DNA from: Stenocarpella maydis
Taxonomy: Eukaryota > Ascomycota > Sordariomycetes > Diaporthales > Diaporthaceae
Reading direction: 5' to 3'
DNA length: 64,000 nt
Assembly: GCA_002270565.1 (NCBI GenBank)
Contig: NQMI01000158.1
Location: 34,705-98,704, forward strand
Under the pieces are notes generated by a model that was not told the origin of the DNA, searched no databases, and saw only the letters and a list, made by a program, of their open reading frames with translations. Below are positions 1 to 12,000 of this stretch, piece by piece. Every line of letters begins with the position of its first letter. The first letter of the stretch is position 1. Both the position numbers and the translations under genes were made by a program.

Positions 1-3000
1 GACACCGCCGACGGCAATGTAGATTGCTTCGAGGTATGCAGGGTAGCGTCGACGTCGTTGGGGGTTGGGTGGTCGTTGAAAAACGATGACGGGAGGTTTA
101 TGCCGGCCTCTTGCCTGAACATCGCCAAGACAGTAATGGTGAGCAACGAGTCCAGGCCCAGCTCAGAGAACTTTGTCCATGGCGAGATCTCGGCTCTGCT
201 GACACCCACCTCTCTTGCTATGATTGAGAGGAGCAGCTCAGCCGAGTCTGAGGGCTCGCTGCTCCTGCTACCCATGTCAATTGCGCTGTCGGACTCGGAT
301 GACCTGGAGCTTGAAGAGACAGAGGTACACGTCCTCAGCCTGCTGACAGCCGCGGGTAGAAACGACCTGGATCGCGCCCTGCTCGAACAGGAGGTGTCCC
401 TGGGTCTGCAGGGTCGTGCCTCAGGCTCGGCAGTGCTCTTGGCCTCGGCCTGGTTCTGGAAAAAGTGCTTGAGCTCTCCTACAGTTGGGTATTGGGTAAA
501 CAAGGAGCTGGCAAAGTCCATGTTGGTGAGCCTCCGAAGTTCCTCGAGGATTGTGATAGTGAGCAGCGAGTCAATTCCAAGGTTCGACCACTCTGTCGAA
601 GGATCAGAAACATCGCTCCCCTCTAGTCCTGCCGCTTCTGTAATCACCTCCAGGACATCTAAAAAGCTCACGGTAGGCTTTCGAGTCTCGAGAACTGGGA
701 ACGGAGTTGCGTCTTGGGAGCGAGCAGTGTTGACGCGACTGAGCGGCGCGGCTGATGGAGATCGGGACAGGCTTGGCGGTGTTGGTGGCGCCGACGGAGA
801 CAACTTGCTTGGTAGGGCGTGGCCAAGCAGGTTGTAGAGAAGTGGCCTTCGCATCTGCTTAAACTTGAGGCCCATGCATAGTGCAACCACCGTGTTGCCA
901 CTGTAGACATAGACATCTCCAGACCACACTCCTGGCTGTGCCTCTGAGGGCTGCATGCAGACGTAGCATGAGTAGTCTTCCTGCTCTGATAGGCGACGCA
1001 GGATCCGCATGCTCTGCCAACCATGGGATATATATACGTCGTCTTTTCCAGAGGGAGGGTTGACATTGAGTGAGAAGCCTCCGAGCTGGGCCAGAGTATC
1101 AATCCAGAATGGATTATGAACGAAGTTCTCTGGCTCAGCCGGCGTGTCGAAGGAAAGCCGGGCGCACGACTCCGGGCGGTCTGAGTTCAAGAGGAGGTCT
1201 TCCATGCCGAAATACCGTGGCGAATAGTCAACCACTGTCTTGAAAAGCTTGTACACCATCTTTTTCTTGAGCTTATGAACGTCGCCCTCTGGCTCTTTGC
1301 GCCGCATCAACTCAGCTCGGTCCTGGACGAGGTAAAGGTTCTTGCTGGCCTCTGAGAAGCCAGCCGCCTTGGATGTAAGATGGACGACACACCGCGCATT
1401 TTGACGGTACGTCTCCTCATCGTCGTACGAGGTGCTAAATAAAAGCTCCACGGGACTGGACGGAGAGTGCTGCGTGGCTGTAACCAGCAAGACTTGTCGC
1501 TGGTCTACATCGGTCGAGACAACGCAGGGGCTAAAAATCTCCATGTCGGATAGGTCCATGGGAGGGACCTCATCATCACCAAGCGTGGCATCGCGCCTCT
1601 GGAAGATGTACAGGGCACACGAAAATGCCATTGAAGCGTAGACTGAACTTGGGCAGAGACTTATTCCACCCACTGCATGGCCGTGTACCATAGCAGCAAG
1701 CTCAGGTCGGTTCAAGTCGCTGATGAATTTGACTGATGCTTCCGACGCACCGAAGTTCTCGTCCTCGATCTCCTGCCAGCATGGCGATGAGAATTTGGGC
1801 GCTGGCTTGGATGCGACTGCCCCGGCTGAAGACGTTACACGGTCTTTGCGGCTGGTATATTCAAGCCAGTAATTCTTCAGGTCGAATGAATAATGCGGGA
1901 GGCTGATCACAGACAAATTGTGCTTGTAGTCTCGGTGGAAGTCAGCCCAGTTGATGTCGATACCACGGGAGTAGAGTGTAGCCAATGTTGAGGATATCCC
2001 CTCCCAGATCCCTTTCTTGCTGTCGAGTGTGGACAGTGTATTCGCTGCAGCGGTACCAAGAGACTGCCTCACCAGAGACGCACATGTGGATCCAGGGCCC
2101 ATCTCCAACCAAACGGTGTTTTGGTCCACCTTTTGTGATGTCTGACATGCTGTCACCGCCTGGGAGAAAAGAACCGGCTCCCTCGCTTGACGTGCAAGGT
2201 ATGCTGAGTTGAAAATGCCATCTTGCTCAACGATGGATCCTAGGCGACTGGATGCGACAGGTATCTTGGGCTCCACGAAGTTGACAGCAGTCGTGCTGCT
2301 CTCGTATGCGTCAAGGATAGGATCCAGCTGTGCCGAGTGGAAAGCGTAGGGAACATCCAGGAAGACCCCAGTTACACCAGCAGCCTGTTGATGTTTCATG
2401 AACAACTTCAAGTCTTCTGCTGACCCTGCAACAACTGTGGAGGTCGGTCCATTCATGCAAGTGATCTCCAGCGACGGCAATGCAGCCGCCTCTAGCGAAG
2501 CCCTGACATCCTCTGGTGACATGCGCAACGACAGCATCTTGTGTGTACCACGCGAACACATCTCCTGCATGAGCGTCGCCCTCTTGGCAACGAGGAATAC
2601 CACGTCCGCCGCAGATATGACACCTGCAGCGTACAGGGCGGCGTACTCGCCAAGACTGTGGCCGACGACAAGATTTGGCTTGACACCCCAAGACTTCCAA
2701 AGCCGCACCAGGGCGACCTCAAGGAGGACCATGCAGAGCTGGCTCTCCAGCGGTGAGGGATCAGAGCCGGATGGCCCTCCCAATAGTGGTGGAAGAATGG
2801 ATGGCAGGCCCTGAGCCTGACACAGAGAGTCTAACTCGTCAATTATGCGCTTGAATGACAGAGAGCTGTCATACAGCACCGTTGCAGTGCCCACAATGCT
2901 GCTGCCCTGGCCTGGGAAGGCGAAGACGAGAGAGGGGGGCTTCTGTGATGAACTTGCCACGCATTTCGATTCGGCCCAGGCCGTGCAGTCGTTTTCGAGT

Positions 3001-5770
3001 TTAGTAGTCAATTCCTCGGCAGATCTGACGGCGTATGATGTCCTGAGTGGATGATGCAGCCTTCTGGCGGTGCTGGTGTAAGCAATGTTTGCCAAGGAAA
3101 CAGACGATGAGGATTGCAGCATGAAATTCCGGAGCCGCTCGACATTTCCTCGAAGCGAGGCGGGAGTTTTGGCAGAAATAGTGACCACGTGTGAAGTGCG
3201 TGGATCTAAGATGCCATCGACAGCGTCACTCCTGACGCTCAAAGCCGCGTCCTCGAGAACAATGCTTGTATTCCCGCCAGCGGCGCTGAAGTTGTTGACC
3301 ATGAGCTTTCTGGTCTTGCCTTGTTGGCGCGTGAATGGAGCGTGCGTCGCAATCCGGTACTTGTCTGCGAAGGGGGGCAACTTGGGGTTTATTTCACCCC
3401 TGACCCCGACGTGTGGCAGATATGTATCTCTCTGAAGCATCATGATGCTCTTGATCAGCGACGACACACCCGCTGCGGCTTCGCCATGGCCAATGTTGGG
3501 TTTTATCGACCCGATCACCAGAGGCTGCTGGCGTGGGATATTGCAGAGGGCGTTGTAGACGGACGTGGACTCGGCCCCGTCCCCAGCCTGGGTCCCGGTG
3601 CCATGGCATTCCACGTAATCGACCTCAGCAGGCTCAATTCCTGCTTGGGCGAGGACATCCCGGAACAGGCGCTCCTGGGTTCCGACGTGTGGATGCGTGA
3701 TGGACACCGCCTTGGCTGAGTGATTTGTCGCCGAGGATCTGATCACCGCAAGAATGGGGTCACGGTTGGCCACGGCGTCGGAGAGGCGTTTCATGATAAT
3801 TACGCCCACACCCTCTCCTCTGCAGTATCCATCTGCAGCGCTATCGAATGTCTTGCAGGACCCCGTCTTGGAGAGGAAGCTACCCCTGGTCAGACCGTCA
3901 TACATGTTGCACCCCGTGAGGATGTTTGACCCGCCAGCAACAGCCATATTTGACTCTCCGGAGCGCAGCGAGTTGCATGCGAGCTGGATGGCAAGCAGGC
4001 TAGAGGAGCAGGCGCTATCCACGCTATAGGATGGGCCATCCCACTTGAAGTGATAGTTGACACGACCTGCGCTGAACGCCCGGATGCCACCGGTGACATA
4101 GTACATGTCAACGCTCTCAGCGGCGTTGTACTCTTTCCAGTCGTCAATGGTTTGTCCGAAGAAAGTGCCCACTCTCGTGTCTCTCTCTTCCTCGCGTGGT
4201 GCCTGGGTATAGCCAGCCATCTCAAGAGCCTCGTAGGTCGACATGAGCAGGAGTCGCTGGCCGGGGTCCGTGGAGGCCGCCTCACGAGGTGACATGTTGA
4301 ACAGGCGGGCATCAAACATCCCTGGCCTGTTGATGAAGCACCCGTAAGGCGAGCTAGATGGTGTGTCTGGGGCATCCTGATTGTGCGCTTTGACGTCGAA
4401 CCGATCGCTGGGTATCTCACGGCAGAGGTCCATTCCTTGCTCAAGGACGGTCCAGAACTCGTCAAGAGACTCCGCCCCAGGGAACCTGCCCGACATGCCG
4501 ATGATTGCAACCCCTTCAGCTGATGACTGAGCCTCTTTCGCGGATGCATGTGGGGGTTGAGAAGAAGTAGAAGGTGACTTGAGAAGATTATAGTGAGCTG
4601 CTCCAAGGTGGGACTCGAGGCGCCGGTGCAGGCCAGCTGCTATTATCGGTAGAAGTTGAATGGGTCGTGTCTCATTCAGTGAGCTCCTGCATGCTTCCAG
4701 CAGCTGGCTCTCTCGGATTTGGTTGTGGAAGATATCTTTGATTATTTGTGGGAGAAGGTCCTGGAAGGTCTCTCCAGCCATCGACGTTCCAGTACTTGAG
4801 GAAAGCAAGAGTCTTCTTATTGTGAGGTTTGATGCTTCCTTCTCGATAGCAGAGTGGAAGAGATCGTCGTGTGCGATTACGTTGGGGAGGTGGTCTCCGT
4901 GGAATGGAGCGGCGATCTGGAGAGTGACTATTGGTTGCTTGCGGCCCCGATTCTGAAAGGCTTGTGACGAGAAGAGTACATCCAATGTCGAAGGAGGGCC
5001 GCTGACTGTGCATGATGTCGAAGTGGTCGCGCTGATGTACGCAGCTTTTAAGGGTGGGATATTCTACATAGATAAAATAATTAGTCGATCGTGTCCAAGG
5101 GCAAATTGGAGCAGAGAGTTGTCCACGGCACTTACACTGCTGGAGTTAAAACGACTCAAAATATCGCCGACTTCCTTCTCAGACAGGCCGCTAACGACTC
5201 TAGCCCAGCTTGCATCACTTCTCTCTACTATCTCTGCCCGCTTGTATGCTTCGATCCCAAGTCCAACGGCGATGTTGACTACTTGCGGAGAGATCTCAAG
5301 GACTTGGACCATAGAATTTGAACAAGCGGCCACGGCAGCAGGCAGAAGCCCCGTACACCAGCCGACTGAGATGGAATCCCGAAGGCATTCTGGATCATCT
5401 TCAAGTCTCCTGTAATCAAGCAATCAGCAAGGGGGTTCTTTCTTTCACTCCACTCCCAGTCCACGTACAATACAAGATGCCCAAGCTGCGCAACGCACAG
5501 GAGAAGCGTTTGTACAACCACATCAGGACATTTCCTGGTTGCGGATTCCTCAGCTAATGCCAAGAACGAGTCGAAGTAAAATTTGACCTTGTCTGAGCCG
5601 GTGCAGTGCTGCTCAAGACTCCGGCGCGCAGCGTCAGAGGAGACTTGAAGAAAATGTTGGATGTATATAGAAGATGGGGCTCGCTTATATAAGCTGTGTA
5701 TGGCCGGAAGCACACTCTCTGTCTGGTCCCCGAAAAGTATGATACGCTGGGGCTGGGTCGATGGCTCCAT
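1..5770 (-). CDS. Non-reducing polyketide synthase (SAT-KS-MAT-PT-ACP-ACP..., C-terminus off the window)
   Basis: Iterative type I PKS of the aromatic (non-reducing) class. Exons on the minus strand: 5770-5469, 5409-5136 and 5063 to the left edge; introns of 59 bp (GTACGT...TTACAG) and 72 bp (GTAAGT...TGTAG) close in phase. About 1,879 residues are visible. SAT starter domain: LFGDQTE near the N-terminus, GWCTG with Cys at about residue 119, and an APFHG histidine. KS: VDSACSS with the active Cys near 544, then ECHGTGTQAGD and KPNIGHGEAAAG. Malonyl transferase: GHSLGEY, Ser near 995. Product template domain: VHGHAVGG (His near 1321) and PFWIDTLAQ. Two ACPs: LGIDSLLTI (Ser near 1691) and LGLDSLLTI (Ser near 1831). 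No KR, DH or ER is seen, so a cyclised aromatic product is expected. The release domain (thioesterase, reductase or none) lies outside. The start at MEPSTQ is preferred; an in-frame ATG 72 nt upstream is possible. It is divergent from the hydroxylase gene. Confidence 0.95.
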
Positions 5771-7243
5771 GGTGATGTCGGGAACACTTAGTTGATAGTG
5801 ATGGCCCGTGAAGTGATCTGCTTGGTGCGGCTCATCGATCATCTAATGAGGGGATTCATCCTGATAGATATGCTGTTAACTACGCGATATATCCCCTTGC
5901 GAATAATGGGTACTGGACAATGATTAGCTAGAGTGGAACACCGAAGGCTGGCATAGGCACCGTTCATGCATGGCCTTGTTGGAGCTAAGGCTATGAGACT
6001 TGAAGCCTTGCGGTCGGTCGCCATGTGAAGTGTAAGAGCCCCTGGGCAAGGGCCATTGGCATCCAACTTTTTGTACCTGACAGACATGATACTGGTTTCA
6101 ATGTTGGGATGATGTGGTTTTGGAATCAACTTGGACGAGTCAGAAAACGATGAGATAGGGACACCGAGGACCTATCACAAGCCCTAGATTCGAGATGGTA
6201 ATCTAATAAAACCGTATAACCTTGAGTCTATCGGCTTTGACATTCCTGAAAGCGTGAAAAAAAGATGAATCATCCAATCTTCACCCGATTAGCGTCGCCT
6301 CAAACTCGGCTTGGCAGATGACAGATGCACATTCTTTCGGAGGTATTTTCTTTACGGAGTACACCAGCCTGGGAAAAGACGTGACCGTTCTATGTAAGAT
6401 ATGTTTCAAGGTGATAATCTAAAGTGGAGCTGCTAAGCTGCTCCAGGTGGCAGTTTAATGCTTACCGTATGGAGGGGAGCGCAGCTTGTTATACCGCACG
6501 GGATGCCCGAAAGGACAACGCGGCAAGATCCCACCTGTGCTGCACCTCTGCAGGGGTCACAAACGTTAAATTTTGTTGTACATTTTCTATTAGTAGTCAA
6601 GTCCACATTTAAGGTTTGGGATCACGGCAGGGTGTACCCTCGACCGGCTTTAATTCTGTTGGTTCTGTTTTGGAATCCCCTCATCGGTTGCCGACTTGGC
6701 TAACCCCCAGACACACCCTCTTTTTTATCGGGTAATTATGGGGAACAGGTCGCAGGACTTCTTTAGCTATAGAGTTTAAGAGCAGACTTGATGTTCTACA
6801 CCCCCCACGTATCCATCTCATGTGAAGCTCCACAAATTAAAGCCGGTCAGGTATAACGGCAGCAGGGTAGGATTAATCGGCGTGGGACCACCACTCCGAC
6901 TTCGTCTCAAAATAAAGGACGAAACCACTGGGTGGGTGCGGTCAGAGTGAAATTCTCCGACTTAGGAAATTCTACGCACATGGATGATCAGTGATCAATG
7001 ATCAGTGATCAGTGATCAGTCTCGTGGATCAGAAACGGTCATGCAGCAGAAATCTCCACAGAAGGCTCTGATCATGGCAAGCTTGACGATGCTGCGTTTC
7101 ATCGTCCAAGACACCCTCGTCCATGTCAATAGCCAAGCTATCCAACGCATTGGCGTCCTTTTTGCCTTCCACATCCTGCTCACACAGCCCTCTCGATCAG
7201 GTTTCTCATCGTCTATTCACCAGTTCAGTATCAAGCACCAAAA
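5771..7243. promoter_or_regulatory. Divergent intergenic region between PKS and hydroxylase
   Basis: About 1.5 kb separates the two start codons, so both promoters must lie here. Apart from the heptamer array listed separately, I see no gene, RNA or transposon structure. Several short open frames occur but none has family features. A shared control region is an inference from the divergent arrangement. Confidence 0.5.
6986..7020. repeat. Five tandem 7-bp GATCAGT repeats
   Basis: Five head-to-tail heptamers, GATCAGT with one GATCAAT variant as the second unit. Together with the base before each unit they form a ladder of TGATCA palindromes spaced exactly 7 bp. The array ends 223 bp upstream of the hydroxylase start codon, in the divergent promoter. 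It could be a clustered binding site for a dimeric regulator or a simple microsatellite; sequence alone cannot decide. Confidence 0.85.
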
Positions 7244-8642
7244 ATGCAGAGTGTAAGTCCCATAGCCCATTATTTGGGTAACTACACTTGCTAATGGTGT
7301 ATTCGGAAAGGTTATCATTGTGGGCGCGGGTCCGTCCGGCCTCCTGCTGGCCTTGTATCTTTCACGAGCAGGCATCAATGTCCGGGTCCTCGAGGCCGCC
7401 ACCGAGCCAGATAAGCAGCCACGAGCAACACACTATGGTCCGGCTGCTGTACACGAGCTGCGCCGGTCCGGGATCTTGGAGAGGATGAAAACGAAGGGCA
7501 GCTTCTCGCCCAAGAGTGTATCATGGCGTGCGCATGACGGGTCTTTACTCGCCGCGCTACCCAAACCCCCTTCTCCTTCTGCTTCTGATGGAAATGCCGG
7601 ACAGCCTGATGGGGTGATCAGCTTGCCACTCAATATGATGGTTGAGATTCTGATGGAGGCTGTGAGCGAGCAGCCGACTGCTCAACTCGAATTTGGCTGC
7701 CGTGTCGTCGACGTCGGTCAGGATACCCAGGACGGCTCTGCGTGGGTAGATATAGTGAGAGGGGGTGACGAAGGAAACCCAACTCGCATTGAGGCTTCCT
7801 ACGTCGTCGGGTGTGATGGCGCCAGCAGTTCAGTCCGGGGGTCACTCTTTGACAGGTCGTTCCCAGGCCACACCTGGGACACCTGGCTTGTTGCCGCCAA
7901 TGTCCGCTTCCATGATCCCGCCGCATGGGGAGCGTTTTCTGATGTCAACTTTTTCATCCACCCTACAGACTGGTGCATGGTAGCTCGGATCGGGGGACCA
8001 GGCAACCTTTTCAGAGTCACGTACGGAGAGCAGGCTAGCATGTCGAAAGAAGCCTGCGCCACCCCGGAAAGAGCTGTCGAACGGCTGCAAACTATCCTCC
8101 CGGCACCGCTGTCAGACTCATCCCAGTTTGAGATCGTGTCATCAAGCCCATATCGGGTTCATCAGCGCTGCGCGCCAAGTTTCCGCGTTGGGCGTGTCCT
8201 GCTCGCAGCAGACGCGGCTCACTTGTGCAATCCCATGGGCGGCTTTGGTCTTACAAACGGGATGGTGGATGTCGGCGGCCTGGCAGATTGCCTTATTGGA
8301 ATTCACCAGGGGCTTGCTGGTGAGGACATCCTTGACAAATACGACTCTGTTCGCAGGGCCATATTCCAGGACGTTGTCGATGTCATCACTACCGCAAACC
8401 TCAAGCGAATCATGCAGGATCCAGAGCAAGCCATTGCCGGGGATCCATTCCTTCAAGCCTGCCGTGAGGCGGCAGAGAACGATGAAAAGGCCGCCACGTT
8501 GGCCAACGTCATGAGGGTGAGCAAACCATATCTCCTTGTTGACAGGCTGGACGACTAACTCCATGACCCGATTTAGGCCCCGGCAAAATTGAAGCATGAT
8601 TTCACCCAGTACTACTTTTCCAGTGGCCAGGCCGGTACCTAA
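7244..8642 (+). CDS. FAD-dependent aromatic hydroxylase (PheA/TfdB-like flavin monooxygenase)
   Basis: Predicted 426-residue group A flavoprotein monooxygenase that would hydroxylate the aromatic polyketide using NAD(P)H and O2. Exons: 7244-7252, 7311-8516, 8577-8642. The first exon codes only three residues (MQS). The dinucleotide-binding motif follows directly (VIIVGAGPSG), then the second FAD motif LLAADAAHLCNPMGGFGLTN near residue 310 and a VVGCDGASSSVR segment (the DG motif of this class). Reading through the last intron gives a false stop at 8558; splicing GTGAGC...TTTAG instead yields a family-like tail, KHDFTQYYFS. The protein is shorter than bacterial phenol hydroxylases (usually above 500 residues) and appears to lack their C-terminal thioredoxin-like domain. 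Its position between PKS and transporter supports a tailoring role. The exact substrate is unknown. Confidence 0.9.
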
Positions 8643-9597
8643 AGCCTCAGCATTTGCAACATATCATCTGTAGACAGGGCTAGAGCCCCCGCTGCTTGAG
8701 CTGGAATGTGCATAGCATAACCTCGTGACGGCTACTCTAGTATAATTGTGTGCACGCAAATACATCGAATATTGAAGCTCATTAAATTGTGCCACCACTA
8801 TCTCCAAATGACAAGTGTGTGAGTCTGACTCTGAAGTCACTTGTGATGTTCATCAGGCAGTGTTTCAATGTTAGCAGAAGATAAAACGTACCGCACCCAG
8901 GCCTTCAGCCTTGTTCTCAGCCGTCGGGCCTCCTTCACCCCTTGTGCGCGGCCAGCCGATTACGCCTCGGGGCATCGACAAATCACACAGCGCCGCCAAT
9001 CTCACGCTATAGCTACAAGCACCATAATACAGCCACAGCGCGCGTTGTCAGTAGATATTAGCCTGAAACCCCAACCTCAAGTGTGGTTCAGACTGTTCGT
9101 GATCGCCGGCAGACAAGCACCCAGGGAGTAACGGGGCAAGCGGAAACGGGCAATAGCCAGGCCAAACCTCTATGGAATAAGTAATAAACAGAGCAGGTAT
9201 GTACAGGGTGTGTTCTTAGCTGAGACGTTGCTAATCTGTAATGGGCTGAAACCTCCACGTCAAGACCACTGACTCGGGGGTCACCATGCCTTGCGCAGAC
9301 CAGGGTAAGGCTGTACTCCAAGACATCGAGACCCCTGGCGTGGTCGAGACAGCCTTACCGGGGCCCTGCCTCTTTAACGTATCAAATGCTGATATTCATA
9401 GTACTCAGTCCCTGCTTCGAGGCGCCGTCGAGGTCGGCGGTCCTCTGCCAGCCAAGTCACCGCGAAAATTACCTAGGTGCCCGCCATCCCTCGAGTGTCT
9501 TGTTCTGTGGAGTGCGGTTTATGTCTTGGCTCTCTCTCTGTGAGATGCATCATCCTGAACCAAGGCCATCTCCAGCCTGTTTTGCTATGAACTTTCC
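8643..9597. other. Intergenic region between hydroxylase and transporter
   Basis: About 0.95 kb with no gene I can support. It should hold the hydroxylase 3' UTR and the transporter promoter. Short open frames here have no family features. Confidence 0.5.
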
Positions 9598-11535
9598 ATG
9601 GCCGATGACCAGCCCGCTCGAGTATCGCACTGGCGCCTCGTCCGCGAGCCTGCGCTGGTAACCCGTGAGATAGTCACGCATGACTGGAAAGGCGAAGGGA
9701 CCGCCGATGACCCTTACCTTATTGACTTTATTCCTAATGACCCGCGAAATCCAGTAAGTTACTTTGACAAAGGGATGGTCCTCGAGAGAGGGAAAAAAAA
9801 AAAAAAAAAAAAAAAAGTCATAAGCTTTGCTTCTTGAAGTTTCCCATCCCCTTTTCGCATCTCATGTCCCATCACCCCCACGGCCTCAGAGAGATATCTT
9901 GCTAACAAAAGCCACCAGGTCAACATGCCCACGGGCATGCGCTGGCTCGTGGCAGCCCTCAACGCCCTCGCGACGCTCGCCATGACCTTCGCCTCGTCCG
10001 CCTACACGAGCAGCGTCCCAGACCTCGAGCGCGAGCTCGGCGTCAGCAGCGAGACCGCGTTCCTGGGGACCTCGCTCTTCGTGCTGGGGTTCGCCCTGGG
10101 CCCGCTGGTATGGGCCCCGCTGAGCGAGGCCTTTGGCCGCCGGCCCGTCTTCCTGGCCACGTACGGCGCCTTTGTCGCCTGCGACGCCGCCGCGGCGCTG
10201 CCGGACAACATCCTCGTCATCATCGTGTTCCGCGGGCTCGCGGGCGCGCTGGGGTCGTCGGCGCTCGTCAACTCGGGCACCGTCGTGGCGGACATGTTCT
10301 CGCTCGCGGACCGGGGCCGCGTCAGCGCCGTCTTCGCCGGTGCTCCTTTCCTGGGCCCGGTGCTTGGTCCCATCGTCGGTGGGTTCCTGAGCCAGAGCTC
10401 GGGGTGGAAGGGCGTTGGCGTCCTCATCGCCGGGTTGACGGGTGCCCTGTGGATGTTGTACTACTTTCTTGTCCCCGAGACATACGCGCCTGTCCTCCTG
10501 AGGCAGCGAGCTGTGCTGCTCACCAGGACGGACCCACGGGGGAAGGTCTTCATGTCCCGCATGGACAAGACCAAAGGGGTCAAGTCCACGGGGGAGATCC
10601 TGCGCACGTCCATGGTCCGGCCGTTCTTGCTCCTGTTCTCGGAGACCATCGTCAGCATCCTCTCTCTTTACATGGCCATCATATTCGGCGCCATGTATAT
10701 GATGTTTGCCGAGTTCCCAATTGTCTTCCAGCAAGGCTTTGGCTTATCGCCCGCATTTGGCGGCCTTGCGTTCCTGGGAATAGCGATCGGGATGGTGTTT
10801 GCCCTTGTCTTTATGCTCTTTCAAAACAAGTCATACATCAAGGTGGCAAAGGCCTCCCCGGGGGGCAGGGCACCTCCTGAGACCCGACTTGGACCGGCAC
10901 GCCTGGGGGCAGCCATGGCTCCCATTGGGCTGGCCATCTTCGCCGTGACCAACTCTCCAGGCTTCTCATTTGTCGTGCCCGTCGCAGCAACAGTCCCCTT
11001 CGGCTTCGGCATGGTGGTGATATTCCTCAGCCTCCTCAACTACCTGGTCGACACCTACACCGTCTACGCCGGGTCGGCGATTGCTGCAGCTACCGCGATC
11101 CGGTCTATATTTGGGGCTGTGTTCCCATTATTCACGAGGATCATGTTCGAAAAGCTGGGGGTGCATGCTGGTGCAGCCGTGCCTGCAGCTCTAGCAGCAG
11201 TATGCGTCCCATTCCCATTCCTGTTCATCAGGTACGGCAAGCAGATACGAGAGAAGGCCAAGTTCGCCACGGAGGCGAGGGCGCTGGCATTGAAGATGCT
11301 GGGACCACCCAAGACTGACGAGAAGAAGCCGCGACCTCTGTCTGACGGCCATGGCCCCACGGGCATGGGGGAGTGGCAGTGCTATGGGAGGTATTGCCTA
11401 GGGTGTAGCATAGACGATGATAATCTGTTCATTTGTAGGAATGCAGGGTTGTATGAGGACAAGTGGAATGGGAGTTTGTCTGACGAGAAGATGCCCGAGA
11501 GGGTGCGGGAGGGGGGGTTGGCTGCTAGTAACTAA
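9598..11535 (+). CDS. MFS transporter, DHA1 (polyamine/multidrug antiporter) type
   Basis: Predicted 590-residue proton antiporter of the plasma membrane. Exons 9598-9753 and 9919-11535; the 165-bp intron (GTAAGT...ACCAG) contains a run of 24 A. The joined N-terminus reads ...PNDPRNP followed by MRWL, the usual entry into helix 1 in this family. Visible signatures: SEAFGRRPVF (motif A, loop 2-3), FRGLAGALGSSALVNSG in helix 4, and GAPFLGPVLGPIVGGFL (motif C, the antiporter motif in helix 5). A charged central loop separates two six-helix halves. The C-terminal tail of about 90 residues is unusually Cys-rich and hydrophilic, and another small intron there cannot be excluded. It lies next to PKS and hydroxylase on the same side, so export of the cluster product is the simplest role. 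Confidence 0.9.
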
Positions 11536-12000
11536 CTGCATAATAGAAAAAAAAAAAAAATACCCTTCACAAATGTTTACATCTATAAGATTTATTTCCA
11601 GGCGCCGATCCTCATCATTGCTTTTCCCCAGCATGCTTAGGCCGGGGTAGTCATGCTGTGCTGCCGTCAGTCATGATGCATCGGAAGCCGACAGCATGTG
11701 GTCTAGGTATTTGTCAGTCATTTGAAGAAAGCATCCGTATATGTTGATTTTCCGAGACACCGTGATGAGTTTTGTGAACAGTGCTGAGGTTGTGGAATAT
11801 GGGAGATTTACTCTTACCCACGGGCTGTAGGAAACGAAGATGCTTCACTTGTTAAATATGGCACGATTGAGTGCAGGCGTGGATGGTGCGGTTCCGAAAA
11901 TTTTGGCGACGAGCGATTTTGGCCTGTCCGATTGGACCTCTGGTTGCATCAACAACCTCCACGACCATCAGTCCCTGCACGACCCCAAACCCACTGCACC
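11536..12000. other. Intergenic region upstream of the thiamine gene
   Basis: About 465 bp. A run of 13 A follows the transporter stop closely. I looked for the conserved blocks of a TPP riboswitch, which some fungal thiamine genes carry, and saw none here. No other feature is seen. Confidence 0.45.

Noticed and set aside
58..4606. Many open frames on both strands across 0-5 kb (up to 259 codons)
   Set aside because: They are shadows of the continuous PKS reading frame, which runs off the left edge and so is not seen as a closed ORF. None shows family features.
11536..12000. TPP riboswitch upstream of the thiamine gene
   Set aside because: I looked for its conserved blocks in the 5' flank and saw none. 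It could only be elsewhere in the gene.
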